DNA of 64,000 nucleotides from Alcanivorax sp. (GTDB lineage Bacteria > Pseudomonadota > Gammaproteobacteria > Pseudomonadales > Alcanivoracaceae), in contig NZ_CP080267.1 of assembly GCF_019431375.1 (NCBI RefSeq), forward strand, positions 2,483,933-2,547,932, written 5' to 3'. The number at the start of each line of letters is the position of its first letter. Position 1 is the first letter of the stretch. Of the stretch, positions 52,624 through 61,860 are shown in pieces. A program made the position numbers and the translations under genes. The notes beneath the pieces are model-generated. The model was not told the DNA's origin. It did not search any database and worked only from the letters and a program-made list of their open reading frames with translations.

Positions 52624-52929
52624 AAATCCGTCACAGACCAACAATCTGCCCCCCCATTAAGGGTAGAGCTGCATAGCTGAGGGCCAATTAGTCGAAGCTG
52701 CCAGAGCTTCTTAAATCCTGTTGAACCCTATGCAACGCCTGGACATCTCAGACCAAGCCAAGAAACCCAGTTGAGACTTGCTGCCAAATCAACCGGTGGG
52801 CAAAATGGTGGGCAAAAAAAGAAAATCCAACATCAAAACAAGCTCAATACATTGATTTATTTATATTTTTATTTTTTGATCGATGAGAAGATCCAGAATA
52901 TCGAATAAGCCCCGCGCCGCTTTTCTTTT
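52624..52929. other. Likely right boundary of the island, no gene
   Basis: No convincing gene lies in this 306-bp gap. GGTGGGCAAAA occurs twice, 12 bp apart (52,795-52,805 and 52,807-52,817), which looks like a recombinase arm-type site. An A+T-rich tract (52,855-52,880) follows, after which the sequence turns G+C-rich at the glutamate dehydrogenase 3' end. The att core itself is not identifiable without the left end. Confidence 0.5.
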
Positions 52930-54357
52930 TCAGAAACCGATATCCCGGTAATGCCGGGATATTTTTTCAATGGCGATCACATAGGCCGCCATTCGGTAAT
53001 CGTCGATTTTTGGATTCTCGTTACGGGTGCGAATAATTTCCTGCAGGGCCAGGCGCATGGAGTCATCCAGCCCCGAACGCACCAGGTCGAACTCGTCGGC
53101 GCCACGGGCCAGCTGCTTGACGATATGTTCAGGCACCTTGGTATCGGTGGCCTGCTCGATGGCATCAATCACGTGCTGGCCACGGGCTTCGTGAAAGCGT
53201 TTGTCCAGGCGCCCGAAGCGCACGTGGTTGAGGTTACGAATCCATTCGAAGTAGGAAACGATCACACCGCCCGCATTGCAGTAGGCATCGGGGATAATTT
53301 CCACGCCTTTTTCGCGAAGAATCCGGTCCGCTTCAAAGGTTACCGGACCGTTGGCCGCTTCCGCGATCAGTTTGGCCTGAATGCGCGGCGCATTTTCCGT
53401 GGTAATGACCCCTTCCAGCGCCGCCGGAATCAGGATGTCACAGTCACGCTCCAGTGCCTGAATCCCCTCTTCCAGATAGTCGCCATGGGCAAAGCCTTTC
53501 ACCCCACCGGTTTCCACGATGTGCTGGCGCACCGCCCCCACATTGAGGCCATCTTCATTGATGATGGCGCCGTCCCGTTCGATGATGGCAGTGATGCGAC
53601 AATCGTCTTCGGTTTCCAGGAAATGCGCCGCGTGATAGCCCACGTTACCCAGCCCCTGAACAATCACGCGTTTGCCTGCCAGTGAACCGGACAGCCCGGC
53701 ACGCTTGATTTCTTCCGGGTGACGGAACAATTCACGCAGCGCGTATTGCACGCCCCGGCCGGTGGCTTCATTGCGGCCACGGACCCCGCCATGCTCCACC
53801 GGCTTGCCGGTCAGCGCGCCCATGTAATTGATGTCGTTGGGGAACATCTGCTTGTAGGTGTCCACCATCCAGCCCATTTCCTGGGGGCCGGTGCCCATAT
53901 CCGGGGCCGGCACATTCACCGACGGGCTCAGGTAGCCCTTGTTGATCAGCTCACGGGCAAAGCGGCGGGTGATGGCTTCCAGCTGGTGACGCTGGTATTT
54001 TTTCGGGTCGATCACCAGCCCGCCCTTGGAGCCGCCGAAGGGCACATCGACGATGGCGCACTTGTAGGTCATCAGCGCCGCCAGCGCTTCCACTTCATCC
54101 TGATCCACAATGGGCGCGTAACGGATACCGCCCTTGGAAGGCAGCCGGTGATCACTGTGAGTGGCACGCCAACCGGTGAAGATCTCGGCCTTGCCGTCGA
54201 TCTCCACCGGAAAGGATACCTGCACCACGCTCTGGCATACCTTCATGGCTTTGCCCATGCCGGCATCCAACCCCATGATGTCGATGGCATGATCGACCAT
54301 GTGTTCAACGCTTTCCCGAAATGACATGCCCTGCTGGGCAAACTTGGTATCGCTCAT
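52930..54357 (-). CDS. Glu/Leu/Phe/Val-type glutamate dehydrogenase
   Basis: A 475-residue oxidoreductase that interconverts glutamate and 2-oxoglutarate with ammonia. HRLPSKGGIRY holds the substrate-binding Lys, CAIVDVPFGGSKGG is the signature with the catalytic Lys/Asp region, and VIVQGLGNVG is the dinucleotide-binding loop. Length fits the hexameric NAD-type family slightly long. The ATG at 54357 has GGAG upstream. It is the first core gene after the island. Confidence 0.92.
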   Translation of the reverse strand: MSDTKFAQQGMSFRESVEHMVDHAIDIMGLDAGMGKAMKVCQSVVQVSFPVEIDGKAEIFTGWRATHSDHRLPSKGGIRYAPIVDQDEVEALAALMTYKCAIVDVPFGGSKGGLVIDPKKYQRHQLEAITRRFARELINKGYLSPSVNVPAPDMGTGPQEMGWMVDTYKQMFPNDINYMGALTGKPVEHGGVRGRNEATGRGVQYALRELFRHPEEIKRAGLSGSLAGKRVIVQGLGNVGYHAAHFLETEDDCRITAIIERDGAIINEDGLNVGAVRQHIVETGGVKGFAHGDYLEEGIQALERDCDILIPAALEGVITTENAPRIQAKLIAEAANGPVTFEADRILREKGVEIIPDAYCNAGGVIVSYFEWIRNLNHVRFGRLDKRFHEARGQHVIDAIEQATDTKVPEHIVKQLARGADEFDLVRSGLDDSMRLALQEIIRTRNENPKIDDYRMAAYVIAIEKISRHYRDIGF

Positions 54358-54468
54358 GGCTGCTCCGTCAGTCCTGTTGTTCTTGGTAGAACCAGAACAT
54401 TAGCAGCGCTTTCGAGGCAAGGGTGTTTGTGCTTTGTTATGCCCTGTTAACGTGCACGGAAGTGCCAG

Positions 54469-55506
54469 TCAGCGCGGCACCGCCAACACCGCAAAGGTGT
54501 CACCCACATTCACCAGAGCCGGATGGCGGCGGCCGATCAGCAGGCCATCACAGGGCGCGCAATACTCCACCGGGGGCTCGCCGGTACGTTCCAGGGAATG
54601 CACCCGTGCCAGCACATCGCCAGCGCGGACGCTGTCACCCAGGGCCACCGCAAATTCCAGCAGGCCACGATGTTCGCTGATCCGGTAATACTCGCTGCCG
54701 GGAATCTCCAGGGCCTGTGACGCCACCACCGCCGGATCACCCGGCAGGATGCCGGCAAAACGCAGCAGGTTGTCCACGCCGCGCTCGGCCAGCGCCACGG
54801 TCTGCGGTGTGGTGGTGCCGCCGCCGCGCAGCTCGGTGCTGACGAACACCGTGCCGCGGGCCTCCACCACGCTGTCGTAGAGCACGTCGCCTTCCAGCTC
54901 TGCCATGAACAGGGTGTAGGGCGCCCCGAAGGCCGTAGCGGCGGCCAGGCAACGGGCTTCGAACTCCCGATCGGCCATGCGGTGGGTGGCGGCAAAGGGC
55001 AGCAGATCCAGGGTGCGGCCCCCGGAGTGGATATCCAGTGCCAGATCACACAGCGGCACCAGATAGCGGGTGAGGTAGTCGGCGATCTTTTCCGTGAGAG
55101 TGCCTGCCGGATTGCCGGGGAAAGCCCGGTTCAGATTGCCGCCATCCAGCGGCGAGGTGCGGGTGCCATTGAGCACTGCCGGGTGGTTGAGCATGGGCAC
55201 GATAATCACCCGCCCGTGAATGTCTTCAGGTTGAAGACGGTTGGCCAGCTTGAGCAAGGCGGTGATGCCTTCGTACTCGTCACCGTGATTGCCGCCGGAG
55301 AGCAACGCGGTAGGGCCCTCACCGTTGCGAACCACAGTGATGGGTATCATCACATTGCCCCAGGCGGAGCCGTCGTGGGAATGGGGCAGTTTGAGAAAAC
55401 CGTGCTGAACGCCGTCCCGGTGGAAGTCCACGGTGGCAGTGATGGGGCTGTCTTGCATAACGGCATCGGGTCCGAGGCTGAGAATGTTGGCGGGGGCGTC
55501 TGTCAT
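54469..55506 (-). CDS. Succinylglutamate desuccinylase/aspartoacylase family hydrolase
   Basis: A 345-residue zinc carboxypeptidase-like amidohydrolase. LSGGNHGDEYEG holds the first zinc His/Glu and DIHSGG the last His. The C-terminal HPALVNVGDTF is the usual beta domain. It resembles DoeB-type N-acetyl-diaminobutyrate deacetylases of ectoine breakdown, but ectoine genes are not next to it. Exact substrate is uncertain. Its start (55506) is 16 bp from a 33-bp repeat that also precedes gmk. Confidence 0.85.
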   Translation of the reverse strand: MTDAPANILSLGPDAVMQDSPITATVDFHRDGVQHGFLKLPHSHDGSAWGNVMIPITVVRNGEGPTALLSGGNHGDEYEGITALLKLANRLQPEDIHGRVIIVPMLNHPAVLNGTRTSPLDGGNLNRAFPGNPAGTLTEKIADYLTRYLVPLCDLALDIHSGGRTLDLLPFAATHRMADREFEARCLAAATAFGAPYTLFMAELEGDVLYDSVVEARGTVFVSTELRGGGTTTPQTVALAERGVDNLLRFAGILPGDPAVVASQALEIPGSEYYRISEHRGLLEFAVALGDSVRAGDVLARVHSLERTGEPPVEYCAPCDGLLIGRRHPALVNVGDTFAVLAVPR

Positions 55507-55521
55507 GCCCCCGGTTACTCT

Positions 55522-55554
55522 CTATGATGCGCGCTTTGCCGGGATCGCGAACAG
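55522..55554 (+). repeat. Copy 1 of a 33-bp repeat flanking ilvD
   Basis: CTATGATGCGCGCTTTGCCG and the next 13 bases match 57,429-57,461 at 30 of 33 positions by my count. It lies between the 3' end of ilvD and the start of the hydrolase gene. The partner copy includes the gmk -10 box. Confidence 0.7.
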
Positions 55555-55600
55555 TGCAATTTCGCGCCGTCAGCGATACCGGCCCCCGCCACCTTCCGGC

Positions 55601-57286
55601 TCAGAAGTCGTCGGTCACCGCCCCCTCGCTGGCGGAGCCCACCAGGCGCGCATATTTTGCCAGCACACCACGGGTATAACGCGGCGGCGGTTGCTGCCAG
55701 TTGGCACGCCGGCGAGCCAGTTCTTCATCGGACAGATCCACCGTGAGGGTATTGGCCTCGGCATCGATGGTGATGCGGTCGCCGTCTTCCAGCAGCGCCA
55801 GCGGGCCGCCATCAAACGCCTCCGGGGTCACATGCCCCACCACGAAACCATGGCTGCCGCCGGAAAAACGCCCATCGGTGATCAGGGCCACGTCATTGCC
55901 CAGACCCCGCCCCATGATCGCCGACGTGGGGGTGAGCATTTCGCGCATGCCCGGACCACCGCGAGGCCCTTCATAACGGATCACCACCACATCGCCGGCA
56001 ACCACGGTGCCGTCATTGATGCGTGCCTGGGCCTCCTCTTCCGAGCCGAACACCCGCGCCGAGCCGGAAAAGTGGGTGCCTTCCTTGCCGGTGATCTTGG
56101 CCACCGCGCCCTCTGGTGCCAGATTGCCGTAAAGAATGCGCAGGTGGCTTTCCGCTTTCAGCGGTGCGGACAACGGCGCAATGATGTCCTGCTCCGACGG
56201 ATACGGCGCCACCCCGGCCAGGTTCTCCGCCAGGGTGCGACCGGTGACGGTCAGGCAGTCACCATGCAACAGGCCGGCATCCAGCAAAATTTTCATCAAC
56301 GGCTGAATACCACCGATGGCCACCAGTTCGCTCATCATGTACTGCCCGCTGGGGCGCAGGTCCGCCAGCACCGGCACCCGCTTGCCGATTTCCGTGAAGT
56401 CGTCCAAGGACAACGGCACCCCCACCGTCCGTGCCATGCCCAAGAGATGCAGTACCGCATTGGTGGAACCGCCCAGGGCAATCACGATGGTGATGGCATT
56501 TTCAAAAGCCTGGCGGGTCATGATGTCGGACGGCTTGATGTCCTGCTCCAGCAGGTGCAATACCGCCGCACCGGCCCGCTCGCAGTCTTCCCGTTTATCC
56601 TCGGACACCGCGTTCTGCGCCGAGCTGCCGGGCAGACTCATCCCCAGCGCCTCGATGGCCGAGGCCATGGTATTGGCGGTGTACATGCCACCGCAGGAGC
56701 CGGGGCCGGGGATGGCGGTTTCCTCAATCTGCTTGAGTTCGATCAGGTCCATGTCACCGCGGGAATGGGCGCCCATGGCTTCGAACACGGAGACGATATC
56801 GGTGTGGCCCTTGCCGGGCAGGATGGTGCCACCGTAGACAAACACACTGGGGCGATTGAGCCGGGCCAGACCGATCAGACAACCGGGCATGTTCTTGTCG
56901 CAACCACCAATGGCCACCAGCCCATCAAAGCCCTCGCAGCCGGCCACCGTCTCGATGGAATCGGCAATCACCTCGCGGGACACCAGCGAATACTTCATCC
57001 CCTCGGTGCCATTGGCGATACCATCGGAAATGGTGATGGTATTGAAGATCACCCCTTTGCCACCGGCCCCGTCGGCCCCTGCGCAGGCCCGCTCCGCCAG
57101 TTCACCGATATGGCTGTTGCAGGGGGTCACCTGGCTCCAGGTGGAGGCAATACCCACCTGGGGCTTGCGGAAATCCTCATCGGTAAAGCCCACCGCCCGC
57201 AACATGGCACGGCCGGCCGACTTGCCCGGGCCATCCACCACCTTGGCGGAATGGCGGCGGCGCGGATCGTCCTGGGGATCGCTCAT
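55601..57286 (-). CDS. ilvD: Dihydroxy-acid dehydratase
   Basis: A 561-residue Fe-S dehydratase of branched-chain amino acid synthesis. It converts 2,3-dihydroxy-isovalerate and -methylvalerate to the 2-keto acids. TPCNSHIGELAE and GGCDKNMPGCLIG hold cluster cysteines, and GPGSCGGMYTANTM another. The ATG at 57286 has a strong AAGGAG upstream; an in-frame ATG at 57343 is less likely. Length matches IlvD. The gene lies between two copies of a 33-bp repeat. Confidence 0.96.
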   Translation of the reverse strand: MSDPQDDPRRRHSAKVVDGPGKSAGRAMLRAVGFTDEDFRKPQVGIASTWSQVTPCNSHIGELAERACAGADGAGGKGVIFNTITISDGIANGTEGMKYSLVSREVIADSIETVAGCEGFDGLVAIGGCDKNMPGCLIGLARLNRPSVFVYGGTILPGKGHTDIVSVFEAMGAHSRGDMDLIELKQIEETAIPGPGSCGGMYTANTMASAIEALGMSLPGSSAQNAVSEDKREDCERAGAAVLHLLEQDIKPSDIMTRQAFENAITIVIALGGSTNAVLHLLGMARTVGVPLSLDDFTEIGKRVPVLADLRPSGQYMMSELVAIGGIQPLMKILLDAGLLHGDCLTVTGRTLAENLAGVAPYPSEQDIIAPLSAPLKAESHLRILYGNLAPEGAVAKITGKEGTHFSGSARVFGSEEEAQARINDGTVVAGDVVVIRYEGPRGGPGMREMLTPTSAIMGRGLGNDVALITDGRFSGGSHGFVVGHVTPEAFDGGPLALLEDGDRITIDAEANTLTVDLSDEELARRRANWQQPPPRYTRGVLAKYARLVGSASEGAVTDDF

Positions 57287-57407
57287 GTTCTCTCCTTGTC
57301 CGGTGCCGGGAAGCGTCTGAATCATTGCAGACATCTTCCCCATGGAATGGGTTACAGGGGGAAACGGTAACCTGTGACGGCTCGCACTGCCATCACAAGG
57401 CGCATAT

Positions 57408-57461
57408 GACGTGCCGCCCCCTTTACGCCTATAATGCGCGCTTTATCGGGATCGCGAACAG
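57408..57461 (+). promoter_or_regulatory. gmk promoter and copy 2 of the 33-bp repeat
   Basis: TGACGT (57,408-57,413) and TATAAT (57,431-57,436) are separated by 17 bp, a good sigma-70 promoter 39 bp upstream of the gmk start. The -10 lies inside the 33-bp repeat (57,429-57,461) that also occurs at 55,522-55,554. Confidence 0.7.
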
Positions 57462-57474
57462 GATCGTCCTCACT

Positions 57475-58098
57475 ATGGCCGACAAAGGCACGCTGTATAT
57501 CATTTCCGCCCCGTCCGGCGCCGGCAAGACCAGCCTGGTGGCGGCGCTGGTCGACAAGCTGGAGCAGGTGCGCATCTCCGTCTCCCATACCACCCGCGCC
57601 ATACGCCCCGGGGAAGAAGACGGGGTGAACTACCACTTCACCGACCGCGACACCTTTGTTCGCCAGGTGGAGCAGGGCCGGTTTCTGGAGCATGCCGAGG
57701 TGTTCGGCAACCTGTACGGCACCAGCGCCGACTGGGTGGCCCAGACCCTGCGCGGCGGCGATGACGTGATTCTGGAGATCGACTGGCAGGGCGCCACCCA
57801 GATCCGCAAGCAACTGCCGGATTCAGTGAGCATCTTTATCCTGCCGCCGTCCCTGGAAACCCTGGCCGAGCGCCTGCGCGGGCGGGACACCGACGACGAA
57901 TCGGTCATCCAGCAACGCCTGGACGGCGCCCAGGACGAGATGAGCCATTACGGCGAATTCGACTATCTGGTGGTCAATGATGATTTCCAGCGTGCCTTGT
58001 ACGAACTGGAAGCCATCGTGGAGGCCCGCCGGCTGATCACTGCCCGTCAGTCCGCGCGTCTGGCTGACACCCTCAGCAACCTGCTGGCGAAGCGCTGA
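57475..58098 (+). CDS. gmk: Guanylate kinase
   Basis: A 207-residue enzyme that phosphorylates GMP to GDP using ATP. SAPSGAGKTSLV is the P-loop (about residues 10-21), followed by SHTTRAIRPGEEDGVNYHF, the GMP-binding region, and later LRGRDTD, the lid. I chose the ATG at 57475; an earlier in-frame ATG at 57325 would overlap the promoter. rpoZ and spoT follow in the same direction, the usual order in gammaproteobacteria. Confidence 0.96.
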   Translation: MADKGTLYIISAPSGAGKTSLVAALVDKLEQVRISVSHTTRAIRPGEEDGVNYHFTDRDTFVRQVEQGRFLEHAEVFGNLYGTSADWVAQTLRGGDDVILEIDWQGATQIRKQLPDSVSIFILPPSLETLAERLRGRDTDDESVIQQRLDGAQDEMSHYGEFDYLVVNDDFQRALYELEAIVEARRLITARQSARLADTLSNLLAKR

Positions 58099-58245
58099 TC
58101 CGCGAAAACAGAGGGCACTGCCAGCCTTTCCGCCCTACGGCAAGCCCTTCTGCTGGACTGGTCAGCAATTCACCAGTAAAATCGCTTCCCCTCGCGAATT
58201 TCAGGCGTTGCCGACATCGGCACCGCCACCCTGTAGGAGAACAGC

Positions 58246-58509
58246 ATGGCCCGTGTAACCGTTGAAGATTGCCTGGAAAAACTGGATAACCGCTTCGAGC
58301 TGGTACTGGTAGCCGGCAAGCGCGCCCGTCAACTGCAGACCGGTGGCAAGGAACCCCGCGTGGCCTGGGAAAACGACAAACCCACCGTGGTGGCCCTGCG
58401 TGAAATCGCCGAAGGTCACGTGACCTCCGAATCCGTGGACAACCCGATCGCTGATCGCAGCGCCGACGTGGATGAGTTGGCCCTGCTGACCCAGTCCTTC
58501 GGCGAGTAA
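58246..58509 (+). CDS. rpoZ: RNA polymerase omega subunit
   Basis: An 87-residue protein starting MARVTVEDCLEKLDNRFELV, the hallmark of omega. It contains GKRARQLQ and VALREIAEG. It aids assembly of RNA polymerase and, in many bacteria, forms part of a ppGpp site. The GTAGGAG ribosome site is a good match. A strong hairpin follows. Together with spoT next door, it links the gene pair to the stringent response. Confidence 0.96.
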   Translation: MARVTVEDCLEKLDNRFELVLVAGKRARQLQTGGKEPRVAWENDKPTVVALREIAEGHVTSESVDNPIADRSADVDELALLTQSFGE

Positions 58510-58519
58510 CACCGTTTCC

Positions 58520-58545
58520 GGCAAGTGCCCGCCTGGGCACTTGCC
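58520..58545 (+). terminator. Hairpin after rpoZ
   Basis: GGCAAGTGCCC and GGGCACTTGCC form an 11-bp stem with a 4-nt loop, 10 nt after the stop. Only a short T-run follows (ATTT), so termination may be partial. Confidence 0.65.
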
Positions 58546-58704
58546 TGTATTTCCCCTCCTCTCTGCGACTTTCCCCTTCCGCGCTCTCTGCCCGGAACAT
58601 TCATTGCCTGTGACTATCGCGCTTGTCATGGACAAACCCCGCCCCCAAATCTAAGCTAAGGCTAATCCCTAATCATTACTCCGCCCCGGGCGTGACGAGG
58701 ACTT

Positions 58705-60816
58705 TTGCCCACCATTCATAACCTGGAAAAACGGTTACGCAGTTACCTGGACGACGATCAGATCGCCCAGGTCGTACGCGCTTACCATTTTGCCGAGCAG
58801 GCCCACGAGGGGCAGTACCGCCGCACCGGGGATCCGTACATCACCCACCCGCTGGCCGTGGCCAACATCCTCACCGACATGCACATGGACCATTCTTCGC
58901 TGATGGCCGCCATGCTGCACGACGTGATCGAGGATACCGGCATCTCCAAGGAGCAGCTGGCCGGGGAATTCAGCGAGGAAGTGGCCGAGCTGGTGGATGG
59001 CGTCTCCAAGATCGCCCAGATCAAGTTCGAGTCCAAGGCGGAGCAGCAGGCAGAAAACCTGCGCAAGATGATGCTGGCCATGACCCGGGACATCCGCGTC
59101 ATCCTGATCAAGCTGGCCGACCGCCTGCACAACATGCGCACCCTGCATGTGATGCGCGCGGAAAAGCGCCGCCGCATCGCCACCGAAACCCTGGAGCTGT
59201 ATGCCCCCATCGCCTTCCGGCTGGGCATGTACAACATGCGGGTGGAGTACGAGGATCTGGCCTTCCACGCCATTTATCCCATGCGCGCCCGGCTGATCGG
59301 CCAGGCGGTAAAAAAGGCCCGCGGCAACCGCAAGGAAATCCTCACCACAATCAAGGCCAGCCTGGAACACTGCCTGGAAGAAGAAGGCATCGAGGCACGA
59401 GTGCTGGGCCGCGAAAAGCACCTGTTCAGCATCTACTCCAAGATGAAAGAACAGCACAAACCCTTCGCCGACATCATGGATGTGTTCGGTTTCCGCATCA
59501 TCGTGGATCGGGTGGATACCTGTTACCGGGTGCTCGGTGCGGTGCACAACTACTTCACCCCGATCCCCGGCCGCTTCAAGGACTACATCGCCATTCCCAA
59601 AGCCAACGGCTACCAGTCCCTGCACACCACCCTCAAGGCGCGCTCCGGCATTCCCCTGGAAATGCAGATCCGCACCGAGGAAATGGAGGCCATGGCCAAC
59701 AACGGCATCGCCGCCCACTGGCTCTACAAGGCCGAGGATGAGCCCGGCTCGCCCACCCACAGCCGCACCCAGAGCTGGATGCAGCGGCTGCTGGAATTGC
59801 AGCAGAAAGCCGGCAACTCCATGGAGTTCATCGAGAACGTGAAGGTGGACCTGTTCCCGGACGAAGCCTATGTGTTCACCCCCAAGGGCGACATCAAGGA
59901 ACTGCCCGGCGGCGCCACGGCGGTGGATTTTGCCTATGCGGTGCACACCAAGGTGGGCAACAAGTGCGTGGCCGCCCGTATCGATGGCAAGCTGGCGGCG
60001 CTCTCCACGCCGCTGGAATCCGGCCAGACAGTGAAGATCATCACCGCCCCCAACGCCACCCCCAACCCGGCCTGGCTCAACTTCGTGGTCACCGGCAAGG
60101 CACGCACCAACATTCGTCACTTCCTCAAACACCAGCGTCGCGAGGATGCGGTGGAACTGGGCGAACGGCTGCTGGAAAAGGCCCTGCATTCCTATGACAT
60201 CGGCATGGACGAGCTGCCCATCGAGCGGGTGGTGAGCGAGCTGGCCGGCAACGGCTACGTGGAGCTGGACGACCTGCTGGAAGACATCGGCATGGGCAAT
60301 CGCCTGGCGCCTCTGGTGGCCCGTAAACTGGCCGGCGCCCGCGATGACGACGAGCGCCAGCACGAAGACGACCGTCGCCCACTGGCCATTCGCGGCAGCG
60401 AAGGCCTGATGGTCAGCTATGCCAAGTGCTGCCTGCCGCTGCCCGGCGATACCATCATCGGCCACCTGAGCGCCGGTCGCGGCATCGTGGTCCACCGGGA
60501 CACCTGCAAGAACCTGCTGGCGGAAATGCGCAACGCCCCGGAAAAATGCATCGCCCTGAGCTGGGACAAACAGGTAGAGCAGGAATTCACCGCCGCCCTG
60601 CGCATCGAGCTGATCAACAAGCGCGGCGTGCTCGCCACCCTGGCCAACAGTGTCTCCGAGCTGGGCTCCAACATCGACACCATCGACATGGCCGAAAAGG
60701 ATCCCACCCTCACCAGCCTCAACGTGACCATGACGGTAAAAGACCGCATCCACCTGGCGCGCATCATCAAGAAGCTGCGCACCCTGGACAGCATTGTGCG
60801 CATTCACCGGCTTTGA
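58705..60816 (+). CDS. spoT: Bifunctional ppGpp synthetase/hydrolase
   Basis: A 703-residue RelA/SpoT protein. The HD hydrolase region has YITHPLAV and AAMLHDVIEDT (about residues 30-75). The synthetase has IYSKMKEQHKPFADIMDVFGFRI (about 234-256). TGS (VDLFPDEAYVFTPKGDI) and C-terminal ACT domains follow. The HD motif and synthetase residues look intact, so it should make and break down ppGpp. It starts at a TTG (58705) with GAGG upstream. The GA of its TGA stop is the first two bases of a repeat element (60,815-60,984). Confidence 0.95.
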   Translation: MPTIHNLEKRLRSYLDDDQIAQVVRAYHFAEQAHEGQYRRTGDPYITHPLAVANILTDMHMDHSSLMAAMLHDVIEDTGISKEQLAGEFSEEVAELVDGVSKIAQIKFESKAEQQAENLRKMMLAMTRDIRVILIKLADRLHNMRTLHVMRAEKRRRIATETLELYAPIAFRLGMYNMRVEYEDLAFHAIYPMRARLIGQAVKKARGNRKEILTTIKASLEHCLEEEGIEARVLGREKHLFSIYSKMKEQHKPFADIMDVFGFRIIVDRVDTCYRVLGAVHNYFTPIPGRFKDYIAIPKANGYQSLHTTLKARSGIPLEMQIRTEEMEAMANNGIAAHWLYKAEDEPGSPTHSRTQSWMQRLLELQQKAGNSMEFIENVKVDLFPDEAYVFTPKGDIKELPGGATAVDFAYAVHTKVGNKCVAARIDGKLAALSTPLESGQTVKIITAPNATPNPAWLNFVVTGKARTNIRHFLKHQRREDAVELGERLLEKALHSYDIGMDELPIERVVSELAGNGYVELDDLLEDIGMGNRLAPLVARKLAGARDDDERQHEDDRRPLAIRGSEGLMVSYAKCCLPLPGDTIIGHLSAGRGIVVHRDTCKNLLAEMRNAPEKCIALSWDKQVEQEFTAALRIELINKRGVLATLANSVSELGSNIDTIDMAEKDPTLTSLNVTMTVKDRIHLARIIKKLRTLDSIVRIHRL

Positions 60817-60984
60817 GTTGCAAGTTTCGAGTTGAAAGTGACAAGGCGCGCCCAAGGACCGAGATAACCATTTATCTCCTTCCCCGCGCGTAGCCCAATT
60901 TAGCAGCGTCCAATCGCGGGTAAAGCATTGCCGACAGTGACACCATATCCCGCGTTGCGACTTGAAACTTGCAACTTGTCACTC
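60815..60984. repeat. MITE-like element, copy 1 (after spoT)
   Basis: A 170-bp element with imperfect terminal inverted repeats of about 34 bp: the left end GAGTTGCAAGTTTCGAGTTG and, reading the other strand, the right end GAGTGACAAGTTGCAAGTTT. It has no reading frame of note. Its first bases GA complete the TGA stop of spoT. A second copy lies at 63,211-63,367. Confidence 0.75.
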
Positions 60985-61067
60985 ATTCCCCACCGTGCCA
61001 GCATAGCCGCTTCCCAATTTTCCGTCTGCCGGCCCAGGCCGGGGGCACAACCAACGAAGCACCTATC

Positions 61068-61454
61068 ATGTCCAATCATTCCGTGATCAGCACCGACAAG
61101 GCACCTCAGGCCATTGGCACCTATTCCCAGGCCATCAAGGCAGGCTCTACCGTTTACCTGTCCGGCCAGATCCCCCTGGTGCCCGACACCATGGAACTGG
61201 TGGACGGCGATATGGAAGCGCAGATCGAGCAGGTATTCAGCAACCTTACCGCCGTGTGCGAGGCCGCTGGCGGCAGCCTGCAGGACATCGTCAAGCTGAA
61301 CATCTTCCTCACCGATCTGAGCCACTTTGCCCTGGTCAACGAGGTGATGGCGCGCCACTTCAAGCAGCCCTACCCGGCCCGGGCCGCCATCGGCGTGGCC
61401 GCCCTGCCCAAGGGCGCCGGGGTGGAAATGGACGGCATCATGGATATTGCATAA
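61068..61454 (+). CDS. ridA: RidA/YjgF family enamine deaminase
   Basis: A 128-residue RidA-type protein starting around KAPQAIGTYSQAIKAGSTVYLSGQIPLV. It removes reactive 2-aminoacrylate and related imines. The catalytic Arg sits in PYPARAAIGVAALPKGAGVEMDGI. Length matches the family. The ATG at 61068 is the start; an earlier in-frame ATG at 60,969 reads through the repeat element and is rejected. A terminator follows. Confidence 0.94.
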   Translation: MSNHSVISTDKAPQAIGTYSQAIKAGSTVYLSGQIPLVPDTMELVDGDMEAQIEQVFSNLTAVCEAAGGSLQDIVKLNIFLTDLSHFALVNEVMARHFKQPYPARAAIGVAALPKGAGVEMDGIMDIA

Positions 61455-61486
61455 TCCCCGCAACAAGCCACACGCATCATGCAACA

Positions 61487-61512
61487 CGCCCGCTTACAAG
61501 CGGGCGTTTTTT
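61487..61512 (+). terminator. Rho-independent terminator after ridA
   Basis: CGCCCGC and GCGGGCG form a 7-bp stem with a 6-nt loop, followed by TTTTTT. It ends the ridA transcript. Confidence 0.9.
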
Positions 61513-61604
61513 GTTACCAAACCCATTCCGTGGAAGGGAAGACAACCGCGACCAAAAAGCGCACCATTTGGATACAACGTCATCCGATATGGAGGGACTG
61601 CGAT

Positions 61605-61841
61605 ATGGATACCGCGACCCACGACCTGCCCACCCTGTTTGCCCAGCTCGGCCTGGAAAACAGCGAGTCAGCCATCGAAGACTTCATCCATCAGTACGCC
61701 GGCACCCTGAAAGACAGCATGCACCTGCACCAGGCGCCGTTCTGGAACGACGCGCAGGCGCGCTTTCTGGCGGATGCCATCCGCGAAGACGCGGACTGGG
61801 CCGAAGCGGTGGACAGCTTGAGCGCCCTGCTTCGCCACTAA
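61605..61841 (+). CDS. DUF2789 family protein
   Basis: A 78-residue acidic protein with the DUF2789 look: HDLPTLFAQLGLENSE, HLHQAPFWNDAQARFLADAI and ADWAEAVDSLSALLRH. No function is known for the family; it is common in gammaproteobacteria. It has a GGAG ribosome site about 9 bp upstream and stands alone between ridA and a convergent MBL gene. Confidence 0.82.
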   Translation: MDTATHDLPTLFAQLGLENSESAIEDFIHQYAGTLKDSMHLHQAPFWNDAQARFLADAIREDADWAEAVDSLSALLRH

Positions 61842-61860
61842 GCTCTGTGCCGGAGTAAAG

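Noticed and set aside
55433..57370. 645-residue open frame on the plus strand opposite ilvD
   Set aside because: His/Arg/Gly-rich translation antisense to a firmly identified ilvD; typical shadow in high-G+C sequence.
58735..60855. 706-residue open frame on the minus strand opposite spoT
   Set aside because: It exactly mirrors spoT codon structure in G+C-rich DNA, has low-complexity His/Gly/Val-rich translation and no ribosome site. It is a shadow of spoT.
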